Source of the DNA: Bacillota bacterium
GTDB taxonomy: Bacteria; Bacillota; Clostridia; Christensenellales; Aristaeellaceae
NCBI GenBank assembly: GCA_023415145.1
Contig: JAEZLW010000170.1
Coordinates: forward strand, 1 to 64,000
Direction: 5' to 3'
DNA length: 64,000 nucleotides
How positions within the stretch are numbered: position 1 is the first letter of the stretch; each line of letters opens with the position of its first letter. The notes below the pieces were generated by a model. That model saw nothing but the letters and a program-made list of their open reading frames with translations, made no database searches and was not told where the DNA came from. The position numbers and the translations under genes were made by a program. Below are positions 16,142 through 25,131 of this stretch, in pieces.

Positions 16142-18304
16142 TTACAGCTCTCTCATCACAAGCCCATACGTTTCAACATCCACCTCCACAAAGCCGCCAG
16201 GTGTTCCAATCCTCGCAATTTGCTTCTCCCCGCTCATGTTCACCACCGCCAGCGTGTTTGCAGCGGGATAGTACGCGCATTCCGTGTATGGGTTGTCGGT
16301 AAGATAAAGCTGTTTGCTGTCAATGCCTGCGGCGTATAAAAGCAGGTTAAGCAAAAACCGGGTTGCTTTCGGGTCTACCCTGAAAGAAGTCAAATAGATG
16401 CCCTTGCCCTTGCCAAAACAGTTCACTGTGAAGGTGGGCGCTCCCTTATCCTCCGCCAGCACCCTGGTTTTGCCATCCGTGAGATAAATGTTCTCCTTCC
16501 GTTTCAGGTGTGCGTCCCCCACCGCAAGACCGGCTTCAGGCATTATGTCATAGGTAAAGCGGCCATGGCAAACCTTTGCACCGGTGTCCAGGTCGATCCC
16601 AAGCACGTGGGCCATACGCAGATATGTATCCCCGCCAGGCAAAGCCGAAGGCTCGTTGATGCCAATGAACGTGCCGCCCTCATGCACCCATTTTGTAAGC
16701 TCCTCCACCACCTTGGGATCGGCCCAGCTTTCCCCGCCGCTCCAGGCGGTGCCCGCCGCACCGGCGTTTATCACCACCTGCACATTCTCAAGTGCCCCGC
16801 TCTTCACATCCTCAAAGCTTAAAAACCGCACATGCACAGGCAAACCCGACAGCGCTTCATTGATGTGAATCAAATCATGCTTATCCGTTTCGTGGAAATG
16901 ACCGGACAGCGACCAGGAGCGCAGCTTTCCCCAGGCATGCAGCACCGCCACGTGAATGGGCAGCGTATAAGGCTCTCCGCCTTCATGCAGCGCTTTGATT
17001 AGGCGGAACTCCTGCGCCAATTCTTCCATATAGTCGCAAAAATCGGGGAAGCCTTCCGTCAAATGCAGATACCCGCCCAGACCGATCCTTTCCACCTTTG
17101 CGCGCAGCAGTGCCCTGCGCACTTGCAGCCAATACTTTTTCGCGTCCACAGTGGGATTGCCGCCCGCCATAAAGGTCGGCGCTCCGCTTAACCCCACCGG
17201 GAACAAATAGGGGTGCAGCCGAAGCTCATGGGGTTTCACGGGCACATGGGCGCACAGCCTTGCCTCGTACCCCGAAAACACGCACTTGATCAACCCATCG
17301 AAGCCGATTTCCTGAAACCTTTCCCCGTAAGGCTCCATGCCCACCCAGCTGTCATCATAGAAAACAAACGCCTTTTTCCCATGGCGGTGAACCGTTTCCA
17401 CCAGCCGCTTGCCGAAATCCACCACGAAATCATGGGTGAATGCCATATAATCCCGCTTGTGCGCCGTTGGCGGCCAGTGCGTCACCTGAAAATGGCCCTT
17501 GTTGACAAAGTCCTCTGCACAAAGGGCATAGCCGAACTTTTCTTCGAATTGTTTCAGTGCCAGGGGGCTGACCGTGTTGTCATAGGAAGCCCAGTCTGAA
17601 AAAAGATAACGGTTGCGAAGGCTGGAACCCCAGATAAAGGCAAAGTTGTAAAACAGCGATGTAAACCGTACCACATCCACCTGCGGGTGCGCAGTGCACC
17701 AGTCATCCAACCACTTGAGCAGGTATTCCTGCACGGCCGGATGCCTGGGGTCCAACTGCATCAGGTGTTCCGACGTCCAGTGGTTGGTGATGTGGTTGTA
17801 CATGTTGATTTCTTCCCACTCGCGGTAGGCCAGAAAGCTTATGGTATACCTGTGCCAGGGGATGACGCCCTTTACCCTCACCGAACGTGTACCGGGATAA
17901 TAGGCCCAGCGGTCTTTGGACACTTCCACGCCCGTGGTGCGGTCATACACCTGCCACAAGGCCATGGCTTCCACAGAAGCGTTTACCGAAAACTGCTCGT
18001 CAAAATACCGCTCCATCAAAGGGATTTCTACGCTGCCCCCTGTCGCGGTCACAGGATTGCTGATCAAAAACACCTGCTGCTGCATTTGAGGATGTTTTTT
18101 CGCCCACTCGTTATGATCCCGGATAATGCATAATGTAGCGTATATCTCATAGCCGGCGTCCAGTATCTTGGGGGAAAGCTTAGTGCCGTCGCTATCGCGG
18201 ATCACATCGGCCCCCCATTTTTTTGCCAGCCGCAAAGTCAAATCTTCGTAGCCCGCCTCGCCTGGCAGTGTAAATCCGCCTGTCTGGCCGTTCAATATGC
18301 TCAT
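16142..18304 (-). CDS. GH112 beta-galactoside phosphorylase
   Basis: Inverting phosphorylase that splits a beta-galactosyl disaccharide with phosphate into galactose 1-phosphate and the acceptor sugar, saving one ATP. 720 aa, the family length, cytoplasmic. Marks: GFTLPGEAGYE at the N-terminus, the general-acid Asp pair at 317-318 in VFYDDSWVGMEPYG (near the catalytic Asp reported at 313 in the bifidobacterial enzyme), and SGYEARLCAHVP. GH112 includes lacto-N-biose/galacto-N-biose phosphorylases and galactosyl-rhamnose phosphorylases; the coupled GH105 gene argues for the latter. ATG 18304 overlaps the GH105 stop by 4 bases (ATGA). Confidence 0.9.
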   Translation of the reverse strand: MSILNGQTGGFTLPGEAGYEDLTLRLAKKWGADVIRDSDGTKLSPKILDAGYEIYATLCIIRDHNEWAKKHPQMQQQVFLISNPVTATGGSVEIPLMERYFDEQFSVNASVEAMALWQVYDRTTGVEVSKDRWAYYPGTRSVRVKGVIPWHRYTISFLAYREWEEINMYNHITNHWTSEHLMQLDPRHPAVQEYLLKWLDDWCTAHPQVDVVRFTSLFYNFAFIWGSSLRNRYLFSDWASYDNTVSPLALKQFEEKFGYALCAEDFVNKGHFQVTHWPPTAHKRDYMAFTHDFVVDFGKRLVETVHRHGKKAFVFYDDSWVGMEPYGERFQEIGFDGLIKCVFSGYEARLCAHVPVKPHELRLHPYLFPVGLSGAPTFMAGGNPTVDAKKYWLQVRRALLRAKVERIGLGGYLHLTEGFPDFCDYMEELAQEFRLIKALHEGGEPYTLPIHVAVLHAWGKLRSWSLSGHFHETDKHDLIHINEALSGLPVHVRFLSFEDVKSGALENVQVVINAGAAGTAWSGGESWADPKVVEELTKWVHEGGTFIGINEPSALPGGDTYLRMAHVLGIDLDTGAKVCHGRFTYDIMPEAGLAVGDAHLKRKENIYLTDGKTRVLAEDKGAPTFTVNCFGKGKGIYLTSFRVDPKATRFLLNLLLYAAGIDSKQLYLTDNPYTECAYYPAANTLAVVNMSGEKQIARIGTPGGFVEVDVETYGLVMREL

Positions 18305-19329
18305 CCCCTGTCCTGATTCAGCACCGCGGTCATAAACACCAGCGCAAGCCCCTGTCCCCATCCCTGTGTCCAGTCCCGGGAGATGTTGCGGTAGCCGCTC
18401 AAATCGTTCATAACAGCCGTACCGCCCGATACGTTCGTAAGCCGCCCATCCGGGGCAATGTTGTCCAGGATACCGCCCAGTGCTTTTTGTACATGCTTGG
18501 TATGAAGCGGGTTGTTGTTCACAACCATGGCCGCGGCAATACCGCAGCTTGCGCTGAGCTCTTCGTAACTCTGTGAATCATCCAGTACGGTGCGCCACAG
18601 CCCGTTTTCCGTTTGCAGGCTTTTCAGGCCGGACAATTGATCACGCAGCGAACAATCCACATCCATAAAGGGCGGATACAGGTATGGCTTGGGAAGCCGC
18701 GCTTTCACCTGGGACATGGTATAGGCAGCCCAGGCGTTGGCCCTTGCCCAGAAAAAGCCCGACATATGGTTCTTTTGAATGTTGTCATAGCCGTGGTACC
18801 AAAGCCCGGTGGCCTTGTCCTGAAGATAACGGATATGCCAGTAATACTGCTTTAAGGCATCTTCGATCAGGACCTGGTCCTTTGTGAGAACACCCACCCT
18901 TAAAAGAAACATGGCCGCCATAAAAAGCGTGTCGGCCCACGCTTGCTCCGGAAAGTCGTTGTTGACAGAGACCGTATGCTGCAATACGCCATCCGCAAAG
19001 CGCAGCGCCTTGTGCGTTAGGTAATCCACTTTGGCCAAAGCAATATCCAGATACTTTTGCTCGCCCGTAGCCTCATGAAGCGTAAGAAGGCAGTGGCCCA
19101 TGGCGCAGGTATTCACCGTAAAAGCGGGAAGCCCCAGGGAGATCAATTCATCCACCCTTGCTTTGAGCAAATCCAGGTACTCCGCGTTGCCGGTGACATT
19201 GTATGCATCCGACACACCGTAATAAGCCACGCCGCAGGGCCAATCCCAGGTAAGATCCATTTCCATGGTTTTCCGTACCAGAGCCTCCACTGCTGAAAGC
19301 AACTTTTCCTTGTCAAATGCAAGCTTCAT
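18301..19329 (-). CDS. GH105 unsaturated rhamnogalacturonyl hydrolase-like
   Basis: (alpha/alpha)6-barrel hydrolase of the GH88/GH105 group, 342 aa, no signal peptide. It removes the 4,5-unsaturated galacturonyl residue that lyases leave at the end of pectin oligosaccharides. Marks: EQAWADTLFMAAMFL with the family Asp, WARANAWAAYTM, and DWTQGWGQGLALVFM near the end. ATG 19329 follows GGAGG by 8 bases. Translationally coupled to GH112 and transcribed with an LplABC-like importer, the arrangement seen around YteR in Bacillus subtilis. Confidence 0.85.
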   Translation of the reverse strand: MKLAFDKEKLLSAVEALVRKTMEMDLTWDWPCGVAYYGVSDAYNVTGNAEYLDLLKARVDELISLGLPAFTVNTCAMGHCLLTLHEATGEQKYLDIALAKVDYLTHKALRFADGVLQHTVSVNNDFPEQAWADTLFMAAMFLLRVGVLTKDQVLIEDALKQYYWHIRYLQDKATGLWYHGYDNIQKNHMSGFFWARANAWAAYTMSQVKARLPKPYLYPPFMDVDCSLRDQLSGLKSLQTENGLWRTVLDDSQSYEELSASCGIAAAMVVNNNPLHTKHVQKALGGILDNIAPDGRLTNVSGGTAVMNDLSGYRNISRDWTQGWGQGLALVFMTAVLNQDRG

Positions 19330-19361
19330 GAAGCCAGCCTCCATTTTTTGGCGTAATTCCA

Positions 19362-19395
19362 GGGATGCCCTCCAAAGAGGCTTGGAGGGCATCCC
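19362..19395 (-). other. intra-operon hairpin after the solute-binding protein gene
   Basis: GGGATGCCCTCCAA and TTGGAGGGCATCCC form a perfect 14-bp stem with a 6-base loop. There is no T-tract, and GH105 starts 33 bases later, so it more likely stabilises the upstream mRNA or reduces read-through than terminates fully. Confidence 0.65.
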
Positions 19396-19418
19396 GGACA
19401 AGTCATCTTGCTGTCTGC

Positions 19419-21068
19419 TTATTTGACAGCGGGCAGCTTGGTGGTATTCCCGGCTTCATAGGCCGCCAGGCGCTCGTCGATGATGGCCTGATAGCCGGCA
19501 TCCAGGAACTTCTGGCTGAGTTCAGTATACAGGGCGTCGAATTCTTCGGGGGCGCACTTGGTCAGCTTCACGCTGTATTCCTGGTACAGGCTCAGCAGGG
19601 TGGCGGTGTATTCGCTTTCAGACCCGATGGCCACCGAGAAGACGGGGTCAGAGTAGGCCCAGCCGTTGTCGGCGATTTCCTTGAGGGCGTAGTAGTTGTC
19701 GATCAGTTCCTTAGTGAAATCCTGGGGAATGCCCTTGGGGGAGATGGCGGCGATGGTCTGCTCGATGGTGCCAACCTTCTTGGAGGCATGCACCAGGCAG
19801 GTCATGTCGATGTTCATGTTGTGGTTGAGCATTTCGGGGCCGCGGTAATCACCGTTGACGACAGGGAGGCCGTCCGCGCCCAGGGTATAGGTCACGCCTT
19901 CGATGCCGTTTTCAAGCACGAACAGGTTTTCCGGCTGAATCATCCACTCCATGAGCATCCAGGCAGCTTTCAGTTGTTCGGGCGTGGCTAGGGAGCTGAA
20001 GCCCACGATCATGCCAAAGGGGTTGTCGGCGCGGATTTGGGGATAGGTGGCTACGCCCTCTTCCACGACCTGGTAGGGGCTGCACACAGCCAGCTTGGCA
20101 CCGGGATTTGCTTCATAGAAGGACACGAGCCAGCTTACGTTACCGGACATGTAGCCGCCGTAAATCAACTTCTTGCCGTTGATGAAGTCCGTCGCCCACT
20201 GGGAGGAACCGCCGGCGGTCACGTCGGAAGATTCCAGGTCATACTCCTTGGAGAAGAAGTTCTGGTTGTACTCGGCGTTTTGACGCTTCAAAAGCCTATA
20301 GGTGGGATACCAGCTAAGGCTGGGGGTGCCAAGGCTGGAGTGCATGGCCCATTCCGCCTCAACGACGGGGAAATCACGGAAAGCGAAATTGCCGACATAT
20401 GCCGCCTTGGGCAGCGACAGGCCGATGGGATTCTCCGCAAAGCCGGCTTCCTGCACCGCCTTGACTACCTTCACATATTCTTCATAGCTCTTGGGAATGT
20501 CAAGACCCAGCTTATCCAGCCAGTCTTTACGAATGAAGCTGGCATAGGTGAAAGTGGTGTTGTAATAGGGCCTCTCGGTCAAGACAAAGTAGGTTTTGCC
20601 ATTGATATCGGTATAGCCCAACTGGTTGTTGTCCACCATGGCCTGGTAATAGGTGGGGGCTACCTTGGCAAACTCGCCAAGGTCGATCTCCTGCATGGCG
20701 CCGTCGTTGGCCCATTGGGCAACCTTGGGATAGTCATACTCCATCATGATGGTGGGCGTCTCGCCGCCGGCGATCAGCAGGCTGTACTTGGTCATCACGT
20801 CGCCGCGGGGGATGGCCACATACTTCACGTCCACGTTGTACTTGTCGCCGAATTCCTTTTGAATCCACTGGGTCCAGTAGTTGTCGTCCACAGCGGGGTA
20901 GCCTTCCTTGGAGCGGTCGTACACCGGCACGGTAATGCTCACCCTTGATTCAAAGGGCTGCATGTACCCTTCCGGCTTTTCCGCCGTCTCGCCCATGGCG
21001 GAGGGTACCGCCAGGAACATGGACAGCAAAAGAACGATAGCAAGCAGGGTCGATGTGGTTTTCTTCAT
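19419..21068 (-). CDS. extracellular solute-binding protein (LplA/YtcQ-like)
   Basis: Binding component of a carbohydrate ABC importer, 549 aa, the long form typical of LplA and YtcQ. A signal peptide covers residues 1-26 (hydrophobic core LLAIVLLLSMFLAV, likely cut after AMG). There is no lipobox cysteine, so the usual lipid anchor is absent. The mature part opens with the short segment ESRVSITVPVYDRS and contains IAGGETPTIMMEYDY. AGGAGG precedes ATG 21068. With the two permeases upstream it forms the importer of the GH105/GH112 operon; no ATPase gene is present, so a shared MsmK-type ATPase is expected elsewhere. Confidence 0.85.
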   Translation of the reverse strand: MKKTTSTLLAIVLLLSMFLAVPSAMGETAEKPEGYMQPFESRVSITVPVYDRSKEGYPAVDDNYWTQWIQKEFGDKYNVDVKYVAIPRGDVMTKYSLLIAGGETPTIMMEYDYPKVAQWANDGAMQEIDLGEFAKVAPTYYQAMVDNNQLGYTDINGKTYFVLTERPYYNTTFTYASFIRKDWLDKLGLDIPKSYEEYVKVVKAVQEAGFAENPIGLSLPKAAYVGNFAFRDFPVVEAEWAMHSSLGTPSLSWYPTYRLLKRQNAEYNQNFFSKEYDLESSDVTAGGSSQWATDFINGKKLIYGGYMSGNVSWLVSFYEANPGAKLAVCSPYQVVEEGVATYPQIRADNPFGMIVGFSSLATPEQLKAAWMLMEWMIQPENLFVLENGIEGVTYTLGADGLPVVNGDYRGPEMLNHNMNIDMTCLVHASKKVGTIEQTIAAISPKGIPQDFTKELIDNYYALKEIADNGWAYSDPVFSVAIGSESEYTATLLSLYQEYSVKLTKCAPEEFDALYTELSQKFLDAGYQAIIDERLAAYEAGNTTKLPAVK

Positions 21069-21151
21069 GGTTCCATTCCTCCTGATCTATATTTTTTCTC
21101 ATTGGGAAACAAAGTGGGGTTAAATGACGACGTCATTTTCTAAAAAAAGCA

Positions 21152-22066
21152 TCAGCCCTTGACCGCCCCGATCATCACGCCCTTGACAAAATGCTTCTGA
21201 ATAAAGGGGTAGATGAGGATGATGGGGATGGTGGCGAACATCACCGCCGCAGCCTGGATCACTTCCGGGGTGGATACGACTTCGGCACTTTCCGAAAGGC
21301 TGATGGCGTCGGAGCCAGAGCTCAAAATCATATTGGACAAGATGTATTGTATGGGCTGCAGCGCCTTGGTGGTGATGAAGTACCTGGCGTCGGCATAGGC
21401 GTTCCAGCGGCCCACGGCATAAAACAGAGACAGTGTGGCCAGGATGGGCTTGGACAGGGGCAGAATAATCTTGAACAGCATCTGGAAGTGGCTGGCCCCG
21501 TCCAGAAAGGCTGCTTCCTCCAGGCTGTCGGGGATAGTGGACTGCAAGAAGCTCTTCATGATGAGCATGTTGTAGGGCGAAAACGAAAGCGGAAGGATCA
21601 GCACCCACATCTTGTTGTACAGGCCCAGGTTCTTGTACAGCAAAAATTCCGGAATCAGCCCCGCGCTGAAGTACAGCGTGAACAGGATCAAGAGCGAAAT
21701 CACATTGCGTCCCCTGAGTTTTTTTCGGGACAGGGGGTAGGCCGCGCAGACTGTGATCACCATGCCAATGGCTGTAAAGAGCACCGTGACCTCGATGGTG
21801 TAGAGCATGGAACGGGTCAATTGCCCATCCCGAAAGATGGAGTTGTAGGCAGCAAGGGTAAACCCCTTGGGAAACAAATAGACGGACTTGGCCAGCACAG
21901 CGGTGTTGCTGGACAACGACTTTGCCGCGATGTGCACAAAAGGAAGAATGCAGGTCAGACACAATAGCAGTATGATAAAGGCAATCACAATATCGCCAGC
22001 ACGGACGCGGTTGAGGCCGCGCAGAAAGCCGGGTTTTGCATGCCGGGAGGCGCTTTTGAAATCCAT
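21152..22066 (-). CDS. carbohydrate ABC permease, LplC/YtcP-like
   Basis: CUT1 MalG-type inner-membrane permease, 304 aa, six helices. The EAA loop reads DSLEEAAFLDGASHFQMLFKIILP, and the protein ends in KHFVKGVMIGAVKG, typical of LplC. ATG 22066 lies behind GGGAGGG. It is 16 bp after the LplB-like gene and pairs with it. A small AATGAC/GTCATT palindrome sits between its stop and the binding-protein gene. Confidence 0.9.
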   Translation of the reverse strand: MDFKSASRHAKPGFLRGLNRVRAGDIVIAFIILLLCLTCILPFVHIAAKSLSSNTAVLAKSVYLFPKGFTLAAYNSIFRDGQLTRSMLYTIEVTVLFTAIGMVITVCAAYPLSRKKLRGRNVISLLILFTLYFSAGLIPEFLLYKNLGLYNKMWVLILPLSFSPYNMLIMKSFLQSTIPDSLEEAAFLDGASHFQMLFKIILPLSKPILATLSLFYAVGRWNAYADARYFITTKALQPIQYILSNMILSSGSDAISLSESAEVVSTPEVIQAAAVMFATIPIILIYPFIQKHFVKGVMIGAVKG

Positions 22067-22082
22067 ATTTTCCCTCCCAAAA

Positions 22083-23045
22083 TCAGATTAATCCGTTCTC
22101 GCCAAGGCTCTTGGCCACCCGGTCGGCGGCCAGTACCAGAATAAAGCCCAGCAAGGATTGGAACAGGCCGACGGCCGTGGCATTTGAGAAGTTTCCGCCA
22201 GCCAGCCCTTTTTCGTAGATGTAAATGGCCAGCTGATATTGAAACTCCTTGACCTGTACGTTACCAAAGGCACTTAGCCGCTCGAAGTTGGAACCCATGA
22301 TGCGGCCCAGGTTCATGATCAACAGCGTTACGATGGTGGCCCGGATGCCCGGCAGTGTCACGTGCCAGATCTTGCGAAGCCGTGTGGCCCCGTCGATGGT
22401 GGCAGCCTCATACAGTTCGCTGTTGATGCCTGTGATGGCAGCCAGGTAGATGATGGTACCCCATCCCATGTTTTGCCACACTGCTGTCAAAAGGTAGGTG
22501 GCGGCCCAGTGCCATTTTTCCGTCAGAAAGGGGATACCCTTGTCAATGGCGCCCATCTGCCGGAGTAAAACGTTAACCAGCCCTGATTCAGGCTTGAACA
22601 GCGTATAGGCCACACTGGCGACGATGACCCAGCTCAAAAAGTGGGGCAGGTACAAAACGGTTTGGGAGATGCGCTTGAAACGGTTGAAGCGAAGCTCATT
22701 GAGCATAATGGCTAAAATAATGGGTACAGGAAACCCCACCGCCAGGTCAAGAAAGTTGAAGACAAGCGAATTTTTCAATGCGCGATGGAAATCGGCATCC
22801 CGAAAGATCTTCAAAAAGATGTCAAAGCCTACCCATGGCGTCTGTGCAATGGCTCTGCCTGGCCTGTAGTTCTTAAATGCGATCTGCAAGCCCGGATACG
22901 CTGCGTACTTGAATAGAATGACAAAAACCACAGGCAACAAAAGCAACAGGTATAACTGCCAGTCCCTTTTCAGCCATAGCAGCCTGCGCCTTTGCCGCAA
23001 ATCAAGTCCCGGCGCCCGAACGGGTATACGTGTCCCCTGTGCCAC
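22083..23045 (-). CDS. carbohydrate ABC permease, LplB/YteP-like
   Basis: CUT1 MalF-type permease, 320 aa, six helices. Marks: YLLLLLPVVFVILFKYAAYPG and AFKNYRPG at the start, and the EAA loop ELYEAATIDGATRLRKIWHVTLP. First gene of the operon LplB-LplC-binding protein-GH105-GH112. The start shown has a weak GGGGGAAAGGG site upstream. The N-terminal 28 residues are basic and cytoplasmic. Confidence 0.9.
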   Translation of the reverse strand: MAQGTRIPVRAPGLDLRQRRRLLWLKRDWQLYLLLLLPVVFVILFKYAAYPGLQIAFKNYRPGRAIAQTPWVGFDIFLKIFRDADFHRALKNSLVFNFLDLAVGFPVPIILAIMLNELRFNRFKRISQTVLYLPHFLSWVIVASVAYTLFKPESGLVNVLLRQMGAIDKGIPFLTEKWHWAATYLLTAVWQNMGWGTIIYLAAITGINSELYEAATIDGATRLRKIWHVTLPGIRATIVTLLIMNLGRIMGSNFERLSAFGNVQVKEFQYQLAIYIYEKGLAGGNFSNATAVGLFQSLLGFILVLAADRVAKSLGENGLI

Positions 23046-23087
23046 GCCCTTTCCCCCTTTTTATAAAGCTCCGGTCTTCATACCTGG

Positions 23088-23116
23088 ATTCTAGCATAGG
23101 ACCATCAACTGTTCAA
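23088..23116 (-). promoter_or_regulatory. promoter of the importer/GH105/GH112 operon
   Basis: TTGAAC (23111-23116), 17 bp, TAGAAT (23088-23093) on the minus strand. The start codon follows about 43 bases later. Confidence 0.65.
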
Positions 23117-23133
23117 AGCGTTCGGGTCTCAAT

Positions 23134-23165
23134 ATTACGCAGTTTCGACCATTTATCCGCGTAAT
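23134..23165. promoter_or_regulatory. inverted-repeat operator candidate
   Basis: ATTACGC (23134-23140) and GCGTAAT (23159-23165) form a perfect inverted repeat with 18 bases between. It lies just upstream of the -35 of the importer operon, between the divergent promoters, a likely site for the adjacent AraC regulator. Confidence 0.5.
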
Positions 23166-23253
23166 GTTCGTTTGAAAATAGGCAATCTGGTTGCTTTTTT
23201 CCTTTTTTCAAGGAAAATCAGCCATTTCAATGACCATCTGCGGCGTTTTGAGG

Positions 23254-23282
23254 TTGAATTTAAGCGCCACATATTCTATACT
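23254..23282 (+). promoter_or_regulatory. promoter of the AraC-family gene
   Basis: TTGAAT (23254-23259), 17 bp, TATACT (23277-23282). Transcription would start near 23289, which supports ATG 23313 as the start rather than further upstream. Confidence 0.65.
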
Positions 23283-23312
23283 GACTATATGATCGATAAG
23301 GGGGGATGCATC

Positions 23313-24236
23313 ATGTCCAGGCAACGGCAGACAATTATTGAGTACCGAAGCTATGAGCTGCCGCCTGACTTCCCCATTCTGTTATTGGCGGGAGAGCGCT
23401 GGCATATTTCCGATATCAAATCGGGCCGGCTGCACTTTCACAACTGTCTGGAGGTGGGGGTCTGCCACACCGACAGCGGAATCATAGAGTTTTACGGAGC
23501 TCCGCGCCGCTTTGCGGCGGGGGATGTGACGTGCATCGCCCGCAACGTCCCCCATACCACCTACTCAAACCCCGGAGAAGCCAGCCTGTGGACGTACCTG
23601 TTTTTCAGCCCTCAGGAGCTATTGCGAAGCTACTTTCAAAACATGCTGCCAGGCGGGGGGTTGTACGCGGATATGCTGCAGAACTGCAACATGATCCTTC
23701 CCGGTAAGGAATATCCCGAAATCCATCAGTTGGCCACAATGATCATCCGGGAGATGGAGCAAAGGCCCATGAATTACCAGGTGAGCGTCCGGGGATTGTG
23801 CCTGGGCATCCTCATGGCGTTTTTGCGAATCTACGCTCAGGAGGCAAAAAAGCCGGACGAAAAAAAGAGCGGGGATGTGCTGCCCATCGCTCCCGCGCTG
23901 GACTACATCCACGCCAACTATATGTACGATTTCCCGGTAGATTGCCTGGCGGATCTGTGCCACTTGAGCCCTACCCACTTTCGGCGCACGTTCCACACCA
24001 TTATGGAAATGAGCCCGCTCAAGTTCATCCACACCACGCGCATCCTGGAATCCTGCACCCTCCTGCGCTGTACGGAGGATTCAGTGGCCGCCATTTCCGA
24101 GCAGGTGGGCTATGGCTCCGTGTCCAGCTACAACAGGCACTTTCTGGAGTTTATGGGTTGCGCGCCAAATCTTTGGCGGCGAACCGTTTCTCCCATCGTC
24201 AATCCGTCCATTTTGGAATTTACCGGATGGTTTTGA
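23313..24236 (+). CDS. AraC-family regulator of the GH105/GH112 operon
   Basis: 307 aa. The N-terminal cupin sensor has LHFHNCLEVGVCHTDSG and FAAGDVTCIARNVPHTT. The C-terminal double helix-turn-helix runs LADLCHLSPTHFRRTFHTIMEM to VGYGSVSSYNRHFLEFMGC. ATG 23313 has AAGGGGGGA upstream; the frame is open further but lies before the promoter. Divergent from the importer operon, so it is its likely activator. The inducer is presumably the imported oligosaccharide. Confidence 0.85.
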   Translation: MSRQRQTIIEYRSYELPPDFPILLLAGERWHISDIKSGRLHFHNCLEVGVCHTDSGIIEFYGAPRRFAAGDVTCIARNVPHTTYSNPGEASLWTYLFFSPQELLRSYFQNMLPGGGLYADMLQNCNMILPGKEYPEIHQLATMIIREMEQRPMNYQVSVRGLCLGILMAFLRIYAQEAKKPDEKKSGDVLPIAPALDYIHANYMYDFPVDCLADLCHLSPTHFRRTFHTIMEMSPLKFIHTTRILESCTLLRCTEDSVAAISEQVGYGSVSSYNRHFLEFMGCAPNLWRRTVSPIVNPSILEFTGWF

Positions 24237-24243
24237 TTTTCTG

Positions 24244-24990
24244 TCATTCGCCGAACACAAAGGGGTAACTAGCATCCACCCACATCGCCGGACGGATGAC
24301 ATAGCGCTTGAGATTGATTTGCCCGGCCGAAGCAATGGCACCGTAGGCTTTAACATGAAACGCACACTTGATTCCCTTGTCTACCCGAACGTCGCGCAGC
24401 CACCAGTTGCCATACGTAAAATCGCACGCATTGCCTTCGGCAGGGTATGGCATGGTTGACTCCGGCTTGTCCAGCAGGTAGGAGTTGTTTCTGATTCTTC
24501 TCTGGCTTACCTTCGGAAAGTACCGCTCTACCTCGGCAACGCTCAGCAAAAATATCAAATCCTGCGTGTCAGGACATGATGCGATTTGAATTTTTTCACG
24601 GGTAGCCGGAGAGATAAAACGGCCGGCGGGCGTTGAGACGGTGGTTTCCATGATGGCACACTGCTCTTCATCAGTAAACGCTGCCGCCAGAAAATCACAG
24701 TTGAGCCATGTCCGTATGGTTGATTCCTCCCAATTGGCACGCTGCTTTTCCGCGTGATAGGGACCTGTTTCAAGCCCTGTTTTGGAAATCAGCAGCAGTA
24801 TGCCGTCCCTTTCATCCAGAACGATCCATTCAATCGGCTCTTTGCCTCCGCCGCAGCCGCCGCCCTGCTCATAACTCCCAAAATATACTGTGCCGCCAAC
24901 AGATGCCGTGCAGGCATTGGTCTGGGCGGCTGCACAGGTTACGTTGATGAACATGGAAACCATGAAAAAAAGGATGATAAAGCGTTTCAT
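24244..24990 (-). CDS. secreted DUF6273-like protein
   Basis: 248 aa with a signal peptide (residues 1-22, ending CAAA). The mature part reads like the DUF6273 domain: VYFGSYEQ, PIEWIVLDERDGILLLISK, WEESTIRTWLN, then FLLSVAEVERYF, YPAEGNACDFTYGNWWLRD and VIRPAMWVD. The biochemical role of this domain is unknown. ATG 24990 follows GGAGGAAAAGG. Single gene, convergent with the AraC gene, just past the mannan-operon terminator. Confidence 0.75.
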   Translation of the reverse strand: MKRFIILFFMVSMFINVTCAAAQTNACTASVGGTVYFGSYEQGGGCGGGKEPIEWIVLDERDGILLLISKTGLETGPYHAEKQRANWEESTIRTWLNCDFLAAAFTDEEQCAIMETTVSTPAGRFISPATREKIQIASCPDTQDLIFLLSVAEVERYFPKVSQRRIRNNSYLLDKPESTMPYPAEGNACDFTYGNWWLRDVRVDKGIKCAFHVKAYGAIASAGQINLKRYVIRPAMWVDASYPFVFGE

Positions 24991-25023
24991 TTTCCCTTTT
25001 CCTCCAATTTTGTGCTGAACTGT

Positions 25024-25051
25024 ATTATACATCAACGAATCCTGCTTGTAA
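25024..25051 (-). promoter_or_regulatory. promoter of the DUF6273 gene
   Basis: TTACAA (25046-25051), 16 bp, TATAAT (25024-25029) on the minus strand. Confidence 0.6.
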
Positions 25052-25073
25052 TCAGCATACTGCAACAATTTGA

Positions 25074-25116
25074 CAAAAAAAACGCTTGACTCTTTGGGAA
25101 GCCCGCGGAGTCAAGC
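25074..25116 (-). terminator. terminator of the alpha-mannan operon
   Basis: GCTTGACTC and GAGTCAAGC form a perfect 9-bp stem, followed on the minus strand by CGTTTTTTTT. It lies 16 bases after the GH125 stop. Confidence 0.85.
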
Positions 25117-25131
25117 CAAAAAGATTGAATG

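Noticed and set aside
19365..20948. Plus-strand frames across the first solute-binding protein gene
   Set aside because: Antisense shadows; the minus-strand protein has a signal peptide and clear family motifs.
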